A stretch of DNA of 64,000 bases from Otis tarda. Lineage: Eukaryota > Chordata > Aves > Otidiformes > Otididae. The position numbers and the translations under genes are program-made. The stretch covers positions 78,222,009-78,286,008 of the forward strand of contig CM048591.1 of NCBI GenBank assembly GCA_026413225.1. The letters run 5' to 3'. The notes beneath the pieces were generated by a model. That model saw only the letters and a list, made by a program, of their open reading frames with translations, was not told the DNA's origin and ran no database searches. Below, piece by piece: positions 62,919 through 64,000 of this stretch (position 1 is the stretch's first letter; each line of letters begins with the position of its first letter).

Positions 62919-64000
62919 AGGATAACTTACATTTTAATTTTGCAACAAGGCCCATTTAGCAGCATTTCAAACCATGCTTCAGCACTAGAACTTGGAGGGA
63001 AGAAAAGCAGTGGCTCCTAAAGAATGAAAACCGCTTTGCAGCCCTGCATTGGAAAGAAAACACTATCTGCAGAGCGCAAAAGAGGGTGGGCACCCAGACA
63101 GATGTTGCTGAAAATAATAAAAAAAAAAAACACGAGGCTCCTCGATAATGTGCTCTCCTATGCTAGGACCAACATGGAACTCTAGGATGACCACAGGACA
63201 GAGATCATAAGCTTCACTGAAAACGGTGGCTGTATAGATTTTGCAGCCTGTTATCCACATGGATTTTGGCCAGTTAGCTCAGAATGATGTATCTGTGAGT
63301 GGAGAAGCCTTGTTTTAGAAAAATCTGGTCAACCTAGCTTTGCATCTCACGGAATGCTGCTTATGTGATGCCACCAGTCCAAGCTATCACCACCAATACA
63401 GTTGTCTGAAAGAGTTACCTCCAACCCACAGTAAAGATTTGTGATCAGTGCTGTTGGTATTTCAAAACTGAGAGAGTTAAAGTCAGGCAGCAATTCAGAA
63501 AATGTTCAATGTGGAAAAAGCCGACGCAAAACTAAGCAGCAACTTCTAAGCTAGCTGTTGTATCTGTTTCTCTTGTTTGTCTCTCCACACAGAAAAGGGT
63601 TGTCATAGAAGCAAGCTATCACCAGGGTTTAGAAACTCTGAAAAAATAACTCTTTGTGTCCGATAAAACAAAACAAAAGCAAAGGAAACAGCTTCTGAGC
63701 AGGCAGCTCCAGGCAGCTCTCCATGCCAAGTCAAGTTCATTAGAGCGCTGAACCCTCGGCAGTGATGCAATACTCCATTACCCTCTGCTTTAACTGATTT
63801 ATTTTAAGCCCAGGAAGAAAAGTCAAGATTGGACTCAGAAGGAGACAATTGCTTTTGGCCTTTTGTGGCTGGGTTTACATGTAGAGGTACCTTCTGGTCT
63901 AGTAGCTAAAGGGGAAACAAGTACAAACGTCTTGGCCTTGGCTGTTAGGGTCTGATTATAAGCACTGTGCTTAGAGAATTCATGGATTATTCATGTGTAA

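Larger units (their letters stand above)
48147..64000. other. Noncoding unique sequence, right flank
   Basis: Nearly 16 kb contain no gene or CR1 copy that I can support. A 17-18 bp tandem duplication lies at 48339-48375, a CpG-dense patch at 49300-49431, and TTTA repeats at 56345-56379. A DR1-type site lies at 56900-56912. T runs occur at 59768-59789 and 62903-62918, and a CA repeat at 61845-61870. A stretch open on both strands (58437-58811) has no domain. The segment 54200-54800 is less AT-rich but shows nothing I can name. Confidence 0.55.

Noticed and set aside
1-64000. CRISPR arrays, operons, phage or plasmid genes, tRNA and rRNA genes
   Set aside because: No regularly spaced repeats, no closely packed long frames, and no cloverleaf or rRNA sequence are seen. 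The avian CR1 elements show this is eukaryotic nuclear DNA.

Overview
This window looks like vertebrate nuclear DNA, almost certainly from a bird. It is AT-rich, and I find no operon-like packing and no long reading frame with recognisable protein homology. Its only clearly identifiable interspersed repeats are fragments of CR1 non-LTR retrotransposons. Most of these end in the CR1 3' signature, a pyrimidine-rich stretch followed by repeats of ATTCTATG. CR1 as the dominant repeat, at low density and with 5'-truncated copies, is typical of birds. Crocodilians and turtles also carry CR1 and cannot be excluded from sequence alone.

I find no protein-coding gene, no convincing exon, no tRNA or rRNA and no CRISPR array. 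The longest open frame (192 codons, minus strand, 15437-16015) has no recognisable domain and runs through an AT microsatellite, so I read it as chance. The window is best described as intergenic sequence (a gene desert) or part of a large intron.

Layout: 1-3163 is unique sequence with a CpG-dense patch near 620-770. 3164-4590 holds two CR1 fragments with opposite orientation. The second is a long, internally deleted copy running from the endonuclease domain to the 3' end. 4591-23799 is almost free of interspersed repeats and contains the best candidate for a conserved regulatory block (about 13820-15470), plus a short CpG cluster at 17005-17090. 23800-28148 has three CR1 3' ends in the same orientation. 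28149-47761 has one CR1 3' end (36011-36227), one CR1 reverse-transcriptase fragment with a rearranged 3' end (38060-38691), a possible ancient CR1 relic (33740-33786) and several AT microsatellites. 47762-48146 is the longest CR1 3' end. 48147-64000 is unique sequence with a CpG-dense patch (49300-49431), a DR1-type nuclear receptor site (56900-56912) and a short CA repeat.

Seven of the eight confident CR1 fragments lie on the plus strand. No genes work together here. Any function is probably regulatory, and the regulatory calls below rest on visible motifs only, without any alignment to other species. I did not find a new biological system in this window.
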